From NCBI GenBank assembly GCA_023457895.1, contig JAEXAY010000039.1, forward strand, positions 177,317 through 241,316: a stretch of 64,000 nucleotides of DNA, written 5' to 3'. This document shows positions 48,094-56,360 of the stretch, piece after piece. Below the pieces are notes generated by a model that saw nothing but the letters and a program-made list of their open reading frames with translations, made no database searches and had not been told where the DNA came from. The translations under genes and the position numbers were made by a program. Origin of the DNA: Pseudomonadota bacterium. GTDB lineage: Bacteria; Pseudomonadota; Alphaproteobacteria; Sphingomonadales; Sphingomonadaceae. The stretch's first letter is position 1, and every line of letters begins with the position of its first letter.

Positions 48094-48311
48094 CCTCCTC
48101 CGACAAAATGCACGATTTCAAGCTGGTCCCCCTGTGCGAGCACCACATCCGCCAGTGTCGAACGAGGCACGATTTCCAGGTTGCGTTCAACCGCGACCTT
48201 CGCCGGATCAAGTCCGATCGCTTCCGCCAGCGCCGCAATCGTCGTCCCGGCGGCGAGCGTCCGCGGCTCACCGTTGAGGAGGATCGTGATCTCGTGATCG
48301 GCAGAAGGCAT
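48090..48311 (-). CDS. thiS: Sulphur carrier protein ThiS
   Basis: A 73-residue ubiquitin-like protein with [38 protein letters not shown], and a C-terminus ending in three glycines. The C-terminal carboxylate becomes the thiocarboxylate that gives sulphur to ThiG. ThiS normally ends in two glycines, so one extra is present. The start is uncertain: ATG 48311 and ATG 48329 are both possible and neither has a strong ribosome site. I saw no TPP riboswitch in the 77 bases to divergent aroQ. Confidence 0.92.
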   Translation of the reverse strand: MPSADHEITILLNGEPRTLAAGTTIAALAEAIGLDPAKVAVERNLEIVPRSTLADVVLAQGDQLEIVHFVGGG

Positions 48312-48388
48312 CCAAGTCTCGCTTTGCATTGGTCCGGCACCTGCATATAGGCGTTGCAGCGCGACGGGCAACCGGAAGGAAAGCTTTG

Positions 48389-48829
48389 ATGGCGGCAATG
48401 CCGGTTATTTATGTATTGAACGGACCCAATCTCAACCTGCTGGGCACACGCGAGCCGGAGATATACGGGCATGACACGCTGGCGGATATAGAAGCCCGGC
48501 TGGAAGCGCAGGCGGCAAAGCTTGGCTATGCCATCACCATGCGCCAGTCCAACCATGAAGGCACCCTGATCGACTGGCTGCACGAGGCACAGGCGAGCGG
48601 CGCGCATGCGGTACTGCTCAATGCAGGCGGTTACACGCACACATCAATCGCCATCCACGATGCGATCAAGAGCATCCGCACCCCGGTCATCGAGGTCCAC
48701 CTGTCCGATCCCGAAAAGCGCGAGCCTTTCCGCCATGTGAGCTATGTCGGCATGGCAGCGAAGGCCTGTTTTGCAGGCCACGGGGCAAAATCTTACGAAC
48801 TGGCGCTGGACGCCGCCGCCGCGCTTTGA
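48389..48829 (+). CDS. aroQ: 3-dehydroquinate dehydratase, type II
   Basis: The 146-residue type II enzyme has [53 protein letters not shown], and [19 protein letters not shown]. The catalytic tyrosine and histidine sit in these segments. It makes 3-dehydroshikimate in the shikimate route and works as a dodecamer. ATG 48389 follows AAGGAAAG; an internal ATG at 48398 is the other candidate. The frame upstream to 48329 is shared with thiS. It is often next to accB, as here. Confidence 0.96.
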   Translation: MAAMPVIYVLNGPNLNLLGTREPEIYGHDTLADIEARLEAQAAKLGYAITMRQSNHEGTLIDWLHEAQASGAHAVLLNAGGYTHTSIAIHDAIKSIRTPVIEVHLSDPEKREPFRHVSYVGMAAKACFAGHGAKSYELALDAAAAL

Positions 48830-48917
48830 CATAGACGGGCATCAAGCGGATATGCCCGCCTGCCAGACAGCGCGGGCAGCAAAAAAAGAACCAGAATAAC
48901 GATCAAGGGACACGCAC

Positions 48918-49400
48918 ATGTCAGACAAGGACAGCCACGGCAGCATGAAAATCGATGTCGAGATGGTCCGCCAGCTCGCCGAACTGCTGAGCGACACCGG
49001 TCTTAGCGAGATCGAGGTCGAAGATGGCGATCGCAAGATCAAGGTTTCGCGCGGTGGCAACACGGCTCCGGTCCATTATGCCGCTGCCCCGGTCGCCGCG
49101 CCCGCCACCCCGGTTGCACCCGCCGCAGCTCCTGCAGCAGAAGCACCGGCGGCCAGCGAAGCGCCCGCAAACGCGGTCAAGTCGCCCATGGTTGGCACTG
49201 CTTATCTCGCCCCCGAACCCGATGCCGCGCCTTTCGTGAGCGTCGGCAGCAAGGTCGCGGCGGGCGACACTATCCTAATCGTCGAGGCGATGAAGGTAAT
49301 GAACCCCATCACCGCACCCACCGGCGGCACCGTCACGCAAATGCTGGTTGAAAATGGCCAGCCGGTCGAATTCGACCAGCCGCTGTTCGTGATCGCCTGA
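48918..49400 (+). CDS. accB: Biotin carboxyl carrier protein of acetyl-CoA carboxylase
   Basis: A 160-residue AccB: N-terminal helix ([34 protein letters not shown]), an Ala/Pro hinge of about 45 residues, and the biotinyl domain with K126 in [10 protein letters not shown]. It carries carboxylated biotin between AccC and the carboxyltransferase. It is followed by accC after 17 bases. The 88 bases upstream hold a hairpin (CGGGCAT/ATGCCCG, 48836-48858) right after the aroQ stop that could separate the two transcripts. Confidence 0.97.
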   Translation: MSDKDSHGSMKIDVEMVRQLAELLSDTGLSEIEVEDGDRKIKVSRGGNTAPVHYAAAPVAAPATPVAPAAAPAAEAPAASEAPANAVKSPMVGTAYLAPEPDAAPFVSVGSKVAAGDTILIVEAMKVMNPITAPTGGTVTQMLVENGQPVEFDQPLFVIA

Positions 49401-49417
49401 GCCGGGGCGGTCTTTCC

Positions 49418-50782
49418 ATGACGATCGAGAAACTGCTGATCGCCAATCGCGGGGAAATTGCCCTTCGCATTCACCGCGCCTGCCATGAAATGGGCATCAA
49501 GACCGTGGCGGTCCACTCGACCGCTGATGCCGACGCCATGCATGTACGGCTGGCTGACGAGGCGGTGTGTATTGGCCCGCCCGCGGCCAAGGACAGCTAT
49601 CTCAATATCCCGGCGATCATATCGGCGGCGGAAATCTCGGGCGCGGACGCGATCCATCCCGGCTATGGGTTCCTCAGCGAAAACGCCCAGTTCGCGGACA
49701 TTGTCGAAGCGCATAACCTGATCTTCGTCGGTCCCAAGCCCGAGCATATCCGCATCATGGGCGACAAGGTCGAGGCCAAGCGTACGGCGGGCGCACTCGG
49801 CCTGCCGCTGGTGCCGGGGTCCGACGGCGCGATCGAAGGCCTTGAAGAAGCCAAGCGCGTCGCCGAACAGATCGGCTATCCGGTGCTGGTCAAGGCGGCC
49901 TCGGGCGGGGGCGGTCGCGGCATGAAGGTCGTGCCCGATGCCGACAGCCTTGAAAGCCTGATGAGCCAGGCCAAGTCCGAAGCCAAGGCAGCGTTCGGCG
50001 ACGACACCGTCTATATCGAGAAATATCTCGGCGATCCGCGTCATATCGAGTTCCAGATTTTCGGCGACGGCAATGGAAATGCGATCCACCTCGGTGAGCG
50101 CGACTGCTCGCTCCAGCGCCGCCACCAGAAAGTGCTCGAGGAAGCACCCTCGCCTGTCATCTCCTCGGCGGAACGGAATCGCATGGGGGGCATCGTTGCC
50201 AAGGCGATGGCCGACATGGGCTATCGCGGCGCGGGGACCATCGAGTTCCTCTATGAAAATGGCGAATTCTACTTCATCGAGATGAACACCCGCCTCCAGG
50301 TCGAGCATCCGGTGACCGAGATGATCACCGGCGTCGATCTCGTCCGCGAGCAAATCCGTGTGGCCGAGGGCAAGCCGCTGTCCGTCAAACAGGACGAGAT
50401 CGAGTTCCACGGTCACGCGATCGAATGCCGCATCAATGCCGAGGACCCGCAGACCTTCATGCCCAATCCGGGCACGGTGACGCGCTACCATGTCCCCGGC
50501 GGCATGCACGTCCGCGTCGATAGCGGCCTCTACCAAGGCTACAAGGTGCCGCCTTATTATGACAGCATGATTGGCAAGCTGATCGTTTACGGCCGCACCC
50601 GCGAGGGCTGCCTGATGCGCCTGCGCCGTGCGCTCGAAGAATATGTCATCGAGGGCATGAAGACCACCATCCCGCTGCATCGCCGTCTCATCGACGATCC
50701 CGAAATCCAGAATGGTGATTATACCATCAAGTGGCTCGAGGCGTGGCTGGCGCGCAACAGCGAGACCGACAAAAACGCCTGA
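49418..50782 (+). CDS. accC: Acetyl-CoA carboxylase, biotin carboxylase subunit
   Basis: A 454-residue AccC with [28 protein letters not shown], the ATP loop [12 protein letters not shown], and [18 protein letters not shown]. It carboxylates the biotin on AccB, the first committed step of fatty acid synthesis. It ends at about residue 450 with no biotinyl domain, unlike the fused subunit at 17174-19075. That difference identifies this pair as the housekeeping enzyme. Confidence 0.97.
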   Translation: MTIEKLLIANRGEIALRIHRACHEMGIKTVAVHSTADADAMHVRLADEAVCIGPPAAKDSYLNIPAIISAAEISGADAIHPGYGFLSENAQFADIVEAHNLIFVGPKPEHIRIMGDKVEAKRTAGALGLPLVPGSDGAIEGLEEAKRVAEQIGYPVLVKAASGGGGRGMKVVPDADSLESLMSQAKSEAKAAFGDDTVYIEKYLGDPRHIEFQIFGDGNGNAIHLGERDCSLQRRHQKVLEEAPSPVISSAERNRMGGIVAKAMADMGYRGAGTIEFLYENGEFYFIEMNTRLQVEHPVTEMITGVDLVREQIRVAEGKPLSVKQDEIEFHGHAIECRINAEDPQTFMPNPGTVTRYHVPGGMHVRVDSGLYQGYKVPPYYDSMIGKLIVYGRTREGCLMRLRRALEEYVIEGMKTTIPLHRRLIDDPEIQNGDYTIKWLEAWLARNSETDKNA

Positions 50783-50844
50783 AAACCGGCATCGCTTGAC
50801 CTTTGTTCAGGCGGCATGCAGCATGGACCAGTATGAGGAGCCCC

Positions 50845-52260
50845 ATGTTTAAGATCGATAACCGTGCCCCGCTGGCGGCGATGCTGCCGTTTGCCTCCCT
50901 GATCGCCGTTGTGGCCGCTTCGCCCGCAATGGCCCAGTCCAAGGACCTGTCGACGGCCGTCGCCCAGACCGCCAAGCCGCAGACCACCAGTCAGAGCGCG
51001 CCGCCGGTGGCGCTCGATGCAACCGCGACCGCGACGACCGAGCCCGCCCAGCCGGCACCGCCCCCGCCGGTCGTGGTCCGCAACTGGAGCAAGGACAATG
51101 TCCGCGCGCTGCTCGACCAGATCAAGACCGTCAACCAATATGGTCTCGTTGCTGCGGCCTATAATCCCAGGGGGCTGCAATCCGCGCTCGATAGCGGCGA
51201 TGAAGCGTTGCTGACCAAGACAGCGACCGACAGCTTCCTCAAGCTCGCCCGCCATCTGCGGGACGGCGCCACGCCGAAATCGGCCAAGGTCGAATGGTTC
51301 GTCAAGGATGACGACGCCTATAACATGACCGACGACAGCCTGCTGGCGCGCGCCACCGAGCAGAATGACGTTGCCGGGGCGCTCGCCTCGCTTGAGCCAA
51401 CGCATAATGACTATCAGCTGCTCAAGGCCGAACTGGCCCGGACCCCTGCCGCCGAAACCGCCAAGATCGGCCTGATCCGCACCAATCTGGAGCGCTGGCG
51501 CTGGCTGCCGCGCGACCTTGGTCAGCGCTATATCTTCGTCAACGTACCCGAATATACGGCGCAGCTCGCCGATTCGGGCAAGCTGTTACGCTCGCACCGG
51601 GTCATTGTCGGGACCACCCGTACGCCCACCCCGCAGCTCAACGCCAATGCCAAGGGCGCGATCCTGAACCCCGTCTGGACCCTGCCGCAGTCGATCATCG
51701 ATGAAGGTGTGGGGGCGCTCATCCGCAACAACCCCAAGGCCGCCGCTGCGCGTGGCTATACATGGACGCGTGCGGGCGACAAGCTCTACGTCCAGCAGAA
51801 GGCCAGCGTCGACAACTCGCTCGGCATGATGAAGATCGACATGCCCAACGACCATGCGATCTTCCTCCATGATACGCCAGCCAAAAACCTGTTCAACACC
51901 GAGCGGCGCGCCTACAGCCATGGCTGCATCCGCACCGATCGCGCGGTCGAGTTCGCCGCCTTCATGGCGATCTATTATGGCGGCAAGACCACCGATGAGC
52001 TGAAGGAAATCATCTATTCGGGCAAGACCACGCAGGTCCCCTTCCCCGAAGCGATCCCCGTCTACATCAACTATTTCACCGCGCGGGTGGAGGACGGCAA
52101 GTTCAAGAAATTCGCGGACATCTACAACCGCGACAACCCGGTGCTGGCCTCGATGGGCTACAAGACCTCGGGCGGAGCCGCCGCGGTGCCTCCAAGCGCC
52201 AAGAAAAAGGCAGCGACCCCGGCCAGGAAGCCGGCAGCGAAGAAGCCAGCCGCGCGGTAA
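50845..52260 (+). CDS. L,D-transpeptidase (YkuD family), large
   Basis: A 471-residue exported protein: signal peptide ending at SPAMAQ, a Pro/Ala/Thr-rich spacer, a helical scaffold region (about residues 70-220), then the YkuD domain with the catalytic motif YSHGCIRTD (C361). A Lys/Ala/Pro-rich tail (KKKAATPARKPAAKKPAAR) closes the protein. It resembles the YcbB/LdtD type that makes 3-3 peptidoglycan crosslinks. ATG 50845 follows GAGGAG; an ATG at 50833 is also in frame. Confidence 0.9.
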   Translation: MFKIDNRAPLAAMLPFASLIAVVAASPAMAQSKDLSTAVAQTAKPQTTSQSAPPVALDATATATTEPAQPAPPPPVVVRNWSKDNVRALLDQIKTVNQYGLVAAAYNPRGLQSALDSGDEALLTKTATDSFLKLARHLRDGATPKSAKVEWFVKDDDAYNMTDDSLLARATEQNDVAGALASLEPTHNDYQLLKAELARTPAAETAKIGLIRTNLERWRWLPRDLGQRYIFVNVPEYTAQLADSGKLLRSHRVIVGTTRTPTPQLNANAKGAILNPVWTLPQSIIDEGVGALIRNNPKAAAARGYTWTRAGDKLYVQQKASVDNSLGMMKIDMPNDHAIFLHDTPAKNLFNTERRAYSHGCIRTDRAVEFAAFMAIYYGGKTTDELKEIIYSGKTTQVPFPEAIPVYINYFTARVEDGKFKKFADIYNRDNPVLASMGYKTSGGAAAVPPSAKKKAATPARKPAAKKPAAR

Positions 52261-52281
52261 GTTTCAGCAACGGTGCCTTCC

Positions 52282-52420
52282 ACCCTCCCTTCCAGGGAGG
52301 GTCAAAAGGCGGTACGGCTTTTGGGGTGGGTATATAAGGTTTACCCAAGCAATGCTTTACCCTCCCCGAAATTCCCTGCGTGAATTTCGACCCTCCCCTG
52401 AAAGGGAGGGCGGAGGGGTT
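52282..52420. repeat. GC-rich repeat region, family D (between two L,D-transpeptidase genes)
   Basis: Three hairpins lie side by side: ACCCTCCCT-TCC-AGGGAGGGT (52282-52302, identical to 3494-3514), CGAAATTC-CCTGCGT-GAATTTCG (52367-52389) and CCCTCCC-CTGAAA-GGGAGGG (52391-52410). They fill the 181-base space between convergent genes. They may end transcription from both sides. Confidence 0.7.
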
Positions 52421-52441
52421 GCCTGTCTTGGAGACGCCTGA

Positions 52442-53047
52442 TTACAGTCTGTCGGAAAAGATCAGGCGGCCGCTGCCGAGGCGGTCCATCACGGATGCCA
52501 GTTCGGCTTCAGGGAAGGCGAAGCATCCTTCCGAGCGGCCGAGCTTGCCGTGCTGGGCGATCATATTCGGATTGGCGTACCAGGCGCCATGGACCACGAT
52601 CGCGCGCGGTTCGGCGTTAAAATTGTCACGATCGAGCCCCTTGAGGCGCAGCGACAGGCCATTGGCGCCATAATATTGTTCGCCGGTCACATAGGCCCCG
52701 CGCGACGAGGCGAGTGAGCCTTCGACGTTCGAGAAATATTTAAGGAAGCCGACATGCTCGGGATCGGACCCGCGGCCGTGCGTCACCAGATGCGAGCTGA
52801 CCGTGCCATTGTGCAGGTCGACGAAGAAGAAGCGCGGATCGCGCGAGGGCAGCGTATAGTCGGCCAGCGCAACGCGGTCATGATGCCGCACCGCCGCACC
52901 ATGTTTCTGCAGCTCGCGCTTGGCGATGGAGACGAGCCACGGAGTCGGGAGAGCGGTCGCCGACGCGAGCCGCGCCGGGTTGGCCAGCATGGTTCCGGCA
53001 GCAACGGCGCCTGCGCCTGCGATCCATTGACGACGAGTAAGTTCCAC
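52442..53047 (-). CDS. Murein L,D-transpeptidase catalytic domain protein, small, Tat-type signal
   Basis: A 201-residue protein of the YkuD_2 type: catalytic cysteine C175 in KLGRSEGCFAFPE, with the histidine in IVVHGAWYA. The N-terminus reads ELTRRQWIAGAGAVAAGT, a twin-arginine-like signal, so export may be by Tat. GTG 53047 lies 8 bases after GGAGGG and is preferred over the longer frame to 53086. It converges with the larger L,D-transpeptidase across a repeat region. Confidence 0.85.
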   Translation of the reverse strand: MELTRRQWIAGAGAVAAGTMLANPARLASATALPTPWLVSIAKRELQKHGAAVRHHDRVALADYTLPSRDPRFFFVDLHNGTVSSHLVTHGRGSDPEHVGFLKYFSNVEGSLASSRGAYVTGEQYYGANGLSLRLKGLDRDNFNAEPRAIVVHGAWYANPNMIAQHGKLGRSEGCFAFPEAELASVMDRLGSGRLIFSDRL

Positions 53048-53223
53048 CAGTATTTCCCTCCATCCGGGAGCCACACAGGGCCCCAACCGAACGAATTGCC
53101 TTACGGCAGTCTATACAGGACCGGCGCTTGCGGTTCGAGACAGGGTTCCACGCCTTGTCCCTTCACAGGCACCAGCCGTCCCGATTTCGTACCGGAAAGA
53201 CACTTAATAACTATTGAACCTGT

Positions 53224-53241
53224 CTGTCAGCTTCCTGACAG
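53224..53241. promoter_or_regulatory. Perfect dyad in the divergent spacer before arsC-like gene
   Basis: CTGTCAG-CTTC-CTGACAG is a 7-bp perfect inverted repeat, 58 bases before the start at 53299 in an AT-richer stretch. It could be an operator or a transcript hairpin. No regulator gene is adjacent. Confidence 0.35.
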
Positions 53242-53298
53242 CGATGTCACAACTGTTAAACTTGCCCCAACGGTGACGGGAAGCTAGGACTGGCGGCC

Positions 53299-53643
53299 AT
53301 GAAAGCAACCATCTGGCATAATCCCGCCTGCGGCACGTCGCGCAAGACGCTGGCGATCCTCGAGGAAACCCCCGGCGTCGAAGTCGAGATGATCGAATAT
53401 TTGAAGACCCCCTACACCCGCGCCAAGCTCGAACAATTGCTGCGCGATGCCGGGATGACGCCGAAGGAAGCACTGCGCACCCGTGGCACCGATGCCGAGG
53501 AAAGCGGCCTTGCCGAAAAGGACGATGCCGCGATCCTCGACGCGATGGTGGCAAACCCCGCATATGTGAACCGCCCCTTTGTCGAAACGGACAAGGGCGT
53601 GCGCTTTTGCCGTCCGCAGGATGTGGTGAAGGAAATCCTGTAA
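53299..53643 (+). CDS. arsC: ArsC-family protein (glutaredoxin-dependent arsenate reductase-like)
   Basis: A 114-residue thioredoxin-fold protein with WHNPACGTSRKTLAIL (catalytic C11), LKTPYTRAKLEQLL, and VNRPFVETDKGVRFCRPQDVV, which includes the conserved NRP loop. It looks like a classical glutaredoxin-dependent arsenate reductase. There is no arsR, arsB or acr3 next to it, so arsenic resistance is not proven by context, and it could be a general ArsC-like oxidoreductase. Confidence 0.88.
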   Translation: MKATIWHNPACGTSRKTLAILEETPGVEVEMIEYLKTPYTRAKLEQLLRDAGMTPKEALRTRGTDAEESGLAEKDDAAILDAMVANPAYVNRPFVETDKGVRFCRPQDVVKEIL

Positions 53644-53963
53644 GGCTCTCACGATTCACGGCCAGGTAGGCCCGAATAAAAACCTGGCCCGCCACCCGCT
53701 CAATTTTGGGCCGTCACGCCATTGCTTGACAGTTGCCGCCGCACAGGGCAGGCTCGCAGCCATGTACGCGGACCTGCGCCCCCTTACCGTAACCTTCCAC
53801 GCCGGACAGATGCGTCTCGGCTAACCGCCCCGGCTTGCATGAAGGGTTTTCCCCGGCAAGTCCGGGGTTCCTAGTTCCCCTATTTCGCCCACTTCCCCAT
53901 TTCGATTGCATCGCACCTTGAAGCCTATCGCGCTATCATGGGCATCACAGGAGACATTTTTCG
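53644..53963. other. 320-base spacer, no gene supported
   Basis: It holds an inverted repeat GGCCAGGT...ACCTGGCC (53660-53689, 14-base loop) soon after arsC and a hairpin CCCCGG-CAAGT-CCGGGG (53851-53867). Neither has a U-tract. A 20-codon ATG frame at 53762-53824 has no good ribosome site. The last 60 bases should hold the rnk promoter. Confidence 0.5.
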
Positions 53964-54395
53964 ATGAACGACCGCAGCCAACGCCCGAACGGCGAAGAGC
54001 GCCCGCCGATTACCCTCAGCGAAAGCGATGCCGACGCGATTGCCGGTCTCGCCGTCGGCATCGAGGAGCGCATGCCGGAGCTTGCCGGATTGCTGCAGGA
54101 CGAGGTCGACCGTGCCGATATCGTTCCGGCGGGATCGGTGCCGCCGCATATCGTGCAGATGGGCTCCTTCGTCGAGTTTGCCGATGACAGCACCGGCCGC
54201 ACGCGCACGGTGCAACTGGTCTTCCCGGCCGAAGCAGATATCGCCGCGGGCAAGATCTCGATCCTCACGCCGATCGGCGCGGGCCTGATTGGCCTCCACG
54301 AAGGCCACAGCATCATATGGCCCGACCGCGACGGCGATTCACACGTACTGCGCGTGGTCAAGGTCAGCAGTACGGCTCCTGCGCAAAACGGATAA
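53964..54395 (+). CDS. rnk: Nucleoside diphosphate kinase regulator (Rnk/GreA C-terminal domain family)
   Basis: A 143-residue Rnk-type protein: a short helical N-terminus and a GreA/GreB C-terminal FKBP-like domain (GSFVEFADDSTGRTRTVQLVFPAEADIAAGKISILTPIGAGLIGL). It lacks the long Gre coiled coil, so it should bind RNA polymerase without cleaving stalled transcripts. An AGGAGA site precedes the ATG. Confidence 0.9.
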   Translation: MNDRSQRPNGEERPPITLSESDADAIAGLAVGIEERMPELAGLLQDEVDRADIVPAGSVPPHIVQMGSFVEFADDSTGRTRTVQLVFPAEADIAAGKISILTPIGAGLIGLHEGHSIIWPDRDGDSHVLRVVKVSSTAPAQNG

Positions 54396-54400
54396 GCGCG

Positions 54401-54480
54401 TTGTGCCCCTGCGCAGGCAGGGGGCCAGCGTTGCGTTGCATTGTGCTGCCCTGGACTCCGGCCTGCGCAGGAGCACGCTG
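54401..54480. repeat. Palindromic repeat, family C (between rnk and recF)
   Basis: GCCCCTG-CGCAGG-CAGGGGC (54406-54425) faces CTCCGGCCTGCGCAGGAG (54456-54473). The element lies between convergent genes and shares its CTGCGCAGG core and facing-unit layout with 58673-58740. Confidence 0.75.
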
Positions 54481-54505
54481 CAATGAACGACCGCTCTGGG
54501 CACAG

Positions 54506-55612
54506 CTAGCCCAGTTTATCCACCTTCCCGTTGCGCACGAGGAAGCGCGTGACCGGCGCGGGCGCATCGTCGAACAGCGCCATCTCGGTGCCCGTCATCC
54601 ACACCTGTCCCCCGCCCTCGGCGAGCCGGCGGTAGAGCTCTGCCCGGCGCAGCGGATCGAGATGCGCGGCGAGTTCGTCCAGCAGCAGCACCGGCCGCGC
54701 GCCGCGCTGTGCTGCCACCAGATCGCCATGCGCGAGGATGATCGAAAGCAGCATCGCCTTCTGTTCACCCGTCGAGCAGCGCGCCGCCGCCTGCCCCTTG
54801 GCGGCGTGGGTGACGGCAAGGTCGGCGCGGTGCGGCCCGGCGAGCGCGCGCCCGGCGCGCATGTCGCCCGCGCGCCCGCGCCTCAGCGCATCGTGCAGCC
54901 GTTCCGGGGGCCACGCCTCGCCGTAGAGCGCGACCAGCGGCCGGGCAAAGGGCGCATCGGGCAGCCGCGCGAGACATGTCCCAAGCGCCTCGACCAGCGA
55001 ACGCCGCGCTGCATCGATCGCCGCGCCATGCTCGGCCATCTGCAGTTCAAGCGCGTCGAGCCAGGCCGCGTCCGCCGCCTTGCCCTGCGCCGCCGCTTCG
55101 GCGAGCAGGCGGCTGCGCGCCCGCATCGCGGCTTCATAGCGGCTCGCATGGCTGGCGTGCGACGGCGCCAGCGCGAGCACCAGCCGGTCGAGAAAGCGCC
55201 GCCTTCCGCCCGCGCTTTCGAGGAACAGCCGGTCCATCGCCGGGGTGAGCCACAGGATGCTGAGCCATTCGCCAAGGCTGTTGGCCGATTGCGCCGCGCC
55301 GTTGATCCGGACGATGCGGCGCGAAGGCTTGCCGGGCTCAATGCCGGTGCCGATCATCGTCAGCGGGGCGGCCGCGTCGGCGGCGATCCCGGCGGCGACG
55401 GCAAAGCCATGGTCGGTGCGGCCATCCTGCCGCATCTCGGGCAACGCCGCGCGCCGCAACCCCCGGCCCGGCGCGAGCAGTGAGATCGCCTCAAGGATGT
55501 TGGTTTTGCCCGCGCCATTTTCACCCGCGAGCACCATCAGTCCCGGTCCGGCTTCAAGCGTCAGCGCCTGATAATTTCGGAAATGATCGAGGGTGAGCCG
55601 CCGGATGAACAT
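54506..55612 (-). CDS. recF: DNA replication and repair protein RecF
   Basis: A 368-residue RecF with Walker [14 protein letters not shown] near residue 34, the ABC-type signature FLDRLV...[17 protein letters not shown], and Walker [13 protein letters not shown]. It loads RecA at single-strand gaps with RecO and RecR. It stands alone here rather than in the dnaA-dnaN-recF-gyrB order of many bacteria, which is usual for alphaproteobacteria. Confidence 0.95.
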   Translation of the reverse strand: MFIRRLTLDHFRNYQALTLEAGPGLMVLAGENGAGKTNILEAISLLAPGRGLRRAALPEMRQDGRTDHGFAVAAGIAADAAAPLTMIGTGIEPGKPSRRIVRINGAAQSANSLGEWLSILWLTPAMDRLFLESAGGRRRFLDRLVLALAPSHASHASRYEAAMRARSRLLAEAAAQGKAADAAWLDALELQMAEHGAAIDAARRSLVEALGTCLARLPDAPFARPLVALYGEAWPPERLHDALRRGRAGDMRAGRALAGPHRADLAVTHAAKGQAAARCSTGEQKAMLLSIILAHGDLVAAQRGARPVLLLDELAAHLDPLRRAELYRRLAEGGGQVWMTGTEMALFDDAPAPVTRFLVRNGKVDKLG

Positions 55613-55770
55613 GTCCGGTTGCTCTTAGCGGTGGGGAGCTTGTGCCTCCAGCGGATAATTAGGGGCGTCATTCACGCTTATTTGGCAATTTTCACAAAAT
55701 ATCGTATTTTTCACCGAGATTCCCGGTCGATTTACACCGGAATACCACGCTGAACCGCCGATAAATGAAA

Positions 55771-55789
55771 TTGGCACGGCTCCTGCATT
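55771..55789 (+). promoter_or_regulatory. Candidate sigma-54 promoter of the peptide/PspC unit
   Basis: TTGGCACGGCTCCTGCATT matches the sigma-54 consensus YTGGCACGRNNNTTGCW at all but one position. The GG of the -24 box (55773-55774) and GC of the -12 box (55785-55786) have the required 10-base spacing. It lies 70 bases before the small ORF. The 100 bases upstream are AT-rich and could hold activator and IHF sites. Psp genes of enteric bacteria are sigma-54 dependent, which fits. Confidence 0.7.
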
Positions 55790-55856
55790 GATGAAGGCAA
55801 GCCGGGCAACCGGCGAACGGGACACATATCGCACTATCATCAAAGGGAGTATCATC

Positions 55857-55967
55857 ATGTTCAACACCGCCAACGACGAAGTCCGCAGCATCAGCGCCGC
55901 CGTCTTTTGCAGCCTCATCAGCGTCGTGCTGATGGTGCTGGTCACCGCCCAGCCGCTCGCCGCCTGA
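55857..55967 (+). CDS. 36-residue single-pass membrane peptide
   Basis: The sequence begins MFNTANDEVRSIS, continues with a hydrophobic segment of about 20 residues (AAVFCSLISVVLMVLVTAQP) and ends LAA. ATG 55857 follows AAAGGGAG at 8 bases. The sigma-54-type promoter lies just upstream and the PspC gene starts 47 bases downstream, so both should be made together under envelope stress. The size is far below usual gene-finder limits. No homologue is known to me. Confidence 0.65.
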   Translation: MFNTANDEVRSISAAVFCSLISVVLMVLVTAQPLAA

Positions 55968-56014
55968 TCTTTTCAGTTTCTCAATCCCACCCAATCGTAA
56001 AGGACCAATATATC

Positions 56015-56212
56015 ATGGAAAACCGCGCCAGCCGCAAATTCGCCCTCGACCGCACCAACGGCAAGCTGATGGGCGTCTGCGCCGGAATCGGCAATTACCT
56101 GAAGGTCGACCCGCTGTGGGTCAGGGTCGCAACCGTCGCCAGCGTGCTGGTCGGTTTCGGCCTCGCCATCCCGCTTTATTTCGCCATCGGTTTCCTCGCC
56201 GACAAGGCCTGA
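56015..56212 (+). CDS. pspC: PspC-domain membrane protein
   Basis: A 65-residue protein made almost only of a PspC domain: KFALDRTNGKLMGVCAGIGNYLKVDPLWVRVA, then a membrane helix (VASVLVGFGLAIPLYFAIGFLA). PspC proteins sense membrane damage and hold PspA at the membrane. The C-terminal extension of enteric PspC is missing, and no pspA, pspB or pspF lies in this window. The frame runs to 55907, but ATG 56015 follows AAAGGA and begins the domain. Confidence 0.88.
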   Translation: MENRASRKFALDRTNGKLMGVCAGIGNYLKVDPLWVRVATVASVLVGFGLAIPLYFAIGFLADKA

Positions 56213-56261
56213 CCCGGACGATCCGGCGAAGCCCTTCTTCCCCCTCGCGCTTCGCCCCCTG

Positions 56262-56291
56262 CCCCCGCCCGCAACGGCGGGGGTATTTTTT
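56262..56291 (+). terminator. Rho-independent terminator of the pspC unit
   Basis: CCCCCGCC (56262-56269) pairs with GGCGGGGG (56276-56283), followed by TATTTTTT. It lies 50 bases after the pspC stop and before the DUF4261-like gene. Confidence 0.88.
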
Positions 56292-56360
56292 GACCGGCAA
56301 AAAATTATTAACCAGTCTACTTTAACCACAGGCTCGTATCCGCTGGTTCGAGGGTGTTCG

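Noticed and set aside
48312..48388. Possible TPP riboswitch before thiS
   Set aside because: I looked for the conserved CTGAGA and ACC elements of the TPP aptamer and did not find them.
53762..53824. 20-codon ORF in the arsC-rnk spacer
   Set aside because: It is too short to judge, has no good ribosome site and no membrane or signal character.
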